From positions 1-7,448 of the forward strand of contig JASHUH010000555.1 of the NCBI GenBank assembly GCA_030040115.1: a DNA stretch of 7,448 bases. Reading direction: 5' to 3'. Shown in pieces: positions 6,365 to 7,448 of the stretch. This DNA is from Acidobacteriaceae bacterium. GTDB taxonomy: Bacteria > Acidobacteriota > Terriglobia > Terriglobales > Acidobacteriaceae. Below the pieces are notes generated by a model that worked only from the letters and a program-made list of their open reading frames with translations, had not been told where the DNA came from and made no database searches. The stretch's first letter is position 1, and every line of letters begins with the position of its first letter. A program made the position numbers and the translations under genes.

Positions 6365-7448
6365 TGTGGTGAAGTAGTTAGTAACCGCGATCTGCGGTGA
6401 GTTTTTCCGGGAGATGGAGCAACGTTCAATCCAAGGAAGGCGGCGGAGGGAACACCGGCAGCGGGACCGCGATTAATCCGTTCGTAGGTCCACGTGAAGT
6501 GCAGAGTGTTGAGTGCGGTAGGGGACAGCGTGAATGTATCGCCTGCAGTCAATGCCTGAACTGTATCAATCACACCCGGCTCGGTAGTCAGCAGGAGATC
6601 GCCATTGAAGGCGGCCGGATTGCTGTTTTTCGTATAGTAATAGCGCCCGAAAATGCTATCGCGATTAGATTGGTTCCAATCGATTCTTCCGAGATACTGG
6701 TTTTCGTTCGAGGGTGACGGAATACTGTATTCCACCTCGCCAGTCACAGGTGCGCCGACGGGGATATATTTCAGCAAGTTCAATGTCGCCGCACTGAACC
6801 TTGCTGTAGGTATCTGGTTGCCTGGAAACTGCTGGCCTGTGGTCGGGTCAATGATCGGCGTTGTGACCGCCGAGAAATCGCCCGTCAGTTCCGCTGCAGT
6901 CGGGGTGAACGAGATGGTTGTCGGCGGCGCCGTTCTCAGGATGGTTTCCTGCCAACCACCAAAGAAGAAGAGCTTGTCATGCTTGATTGGTCCGCCGAAT
7001 GTGCCGCCAAACTGGTTCCGCTTCTGTTCGTCGACTTTGGTAGCGAAATAGTTTACGGCGTTCACCGCGCCGTTCCGTATGAACTCGAACAGGTCGCCGT
7101 GGTAGACATTGGTCCCGGATTTCGTAACGACATTAACGACGCCTCCAGCCCGCTCACCGTAGCTGGCGGGAATTGAGTTCGTCTGAACGCTGAACTCCTG
7201 CAACAAGTCGGGGAATGGAAGAGGCAGATTAACGGTACTGAAGACATCGTTATAAAACCCGCCATCCATCAGATAGTCTGTTCCGTTGGTCGCACCACCA
7301 GCGACAGAAATAGTCTCAGAAGTGGGATAGTTCTTGCTGCCAATGAATCCAGATATCATCGTGGAGCCTCCGGATAGTACGACCAGCTGGGCCGGGTTCC
7401 TTCCGTTTAGAGGTAAACCGATGACGCTTTGGCGGTTGATTACCTGTC
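6292..7448 (-). CDS. TonB-dependent receptor, Oar-like, plug and early barrel (5' incomplete, frameshifted)
   Basis: This is the upstream part of the same receptor. The frame is open to the right edge (first full codon 7446-7444), so the Met at 7359 is not the true start. The visible N-terminus reads QVINRQSVIGLPLNGRNPAQ, with the LPLNGRN motif typical of acidobacterial receptors. The rest of the plug follows: NGTDYLMDGGFYND, then FSVQTNSIPASYGERAGGVV, then NVVTKSGTNVYHGDLFEFIR. Early barrel blocks include GGTFGGPIKHDKLFFFGGWQ and YLGRIDWNQSNRDSIFGRYY. Homology stops at SPGK near 6406; the remaining ~37 residues down to 6292 are out-of-frame translation. The signal peptide and the N-terminal carboxypeptidase-regulatory-like domain (roughly 150-250 residues in relatives) lie outside the window. 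One extra A in the run of five (T at 6402-6406 on the plus strand) would fuse both parts as PGKNSPQIAV. Confidence 0.88.
   Translation of the reverse strand, partial: QVINRQSVIGLPLNGRNPAQLVVLSGGSTMISGFIGSKNYPTSETISVAGGATNGTDYLMDGGFYNDVFSTVNLPLPFPDLLQEFSVQTNSIPASYGERAGGVVNVVTKSGTNVYHGDLFEFIRNGAVNAVNYFATKVDEQKRNQFGGTFGGPIKHDKLFFFGGWQETILRTAPPTTISFTPTAAELTGDFSAVTTPIIDPTTGQQFPGNQIPTARFSAATLNLLKYIPVGAPVTGEVEYSIPSPSNENQYLGRIDWNQSNRDSIFGRYYYTKNSNPAAFNGDLLLTTEPGVIDTVQALTAGDTFTLSPTALNTLHFTWTYERINRGPAAGVPSAAFLGLNVAPSPGKTHRRSRLLTTSPQCAEHAPSRRSTRELSRLQMISPS

Overview
The window looks like an accessory region of an acidobacterial chromosome (Acidobacteriota, probably Terriglobia). The main reason is the large TonB-dependent receptor at the right. 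It has the LPLNGRN plug motif, the 'PASYGERAGG-VVNVVTKSGTN' block and the long Oar-type barrel that this phylum carries in many copies. No SusD-like partner is present. Taxonomy is inferred from these protein styles only; there is no rRNA or marker gene.

Left third (1-2149), a graveyard of mobile and metabolic fragments. It starts with the 5' part of an IS5-family transposase on the minus strand, which leaves the window at base 1 and carries a one-base frameshift. Next is the N-terminal third of an L-arabinose isomerase gene (araA, plus strand). It is killed by an in-frame amber codon at an expected Trp and then cut off close to a strong 35-base imperfect hairpin. Then comes an IS3-family element (plus strand) with an intact orfA, a convincing -1 programmed-frameshift signal, and an orfB broken by a frameshift and missing its 3' half.

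Middle (2193-4424). An intact 743-residue secreted protein on the minus strand belongs to the DUF2961 / glycoside hydrolase family 172 group. Known members cleave alpha-D-fructofuranosides or D-arabinofuranosides. It is the best-preserved gene here and has a C-terminal extension beyond the DUF2961 core.

Right (4607-7448). The Oar-like TonB-dependent receptor on the minus strand is complete at its 3' end and runs off the right edge. It is split by an apparent one-base loss in an A run. It lies directly upstream of the GH172 gene on the same strand, 182 bases away, with a hairpin between them. The simplest reading is a small glycan-use unit: the receptor imports or binds an oligosaccharide and the exported GH172 enzyme trims furanosidic sugar from it. 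The substrate is not known. The araA remnant suggests that pentose metabolism was once encoded nearby, but it is dead and lies on the other strand.

I found no RNA genes, CRISPR arrays or origin. No system that I can call new is evident. The most instructive items are the IS3 frameshift signal, the hairpin at the araA break, the paired alternative hairpins between receptor and hydrolase, and the cluster of disrupted reading frames. Two of those disruptions are homopolymer-length changes and could be sequencing errors.
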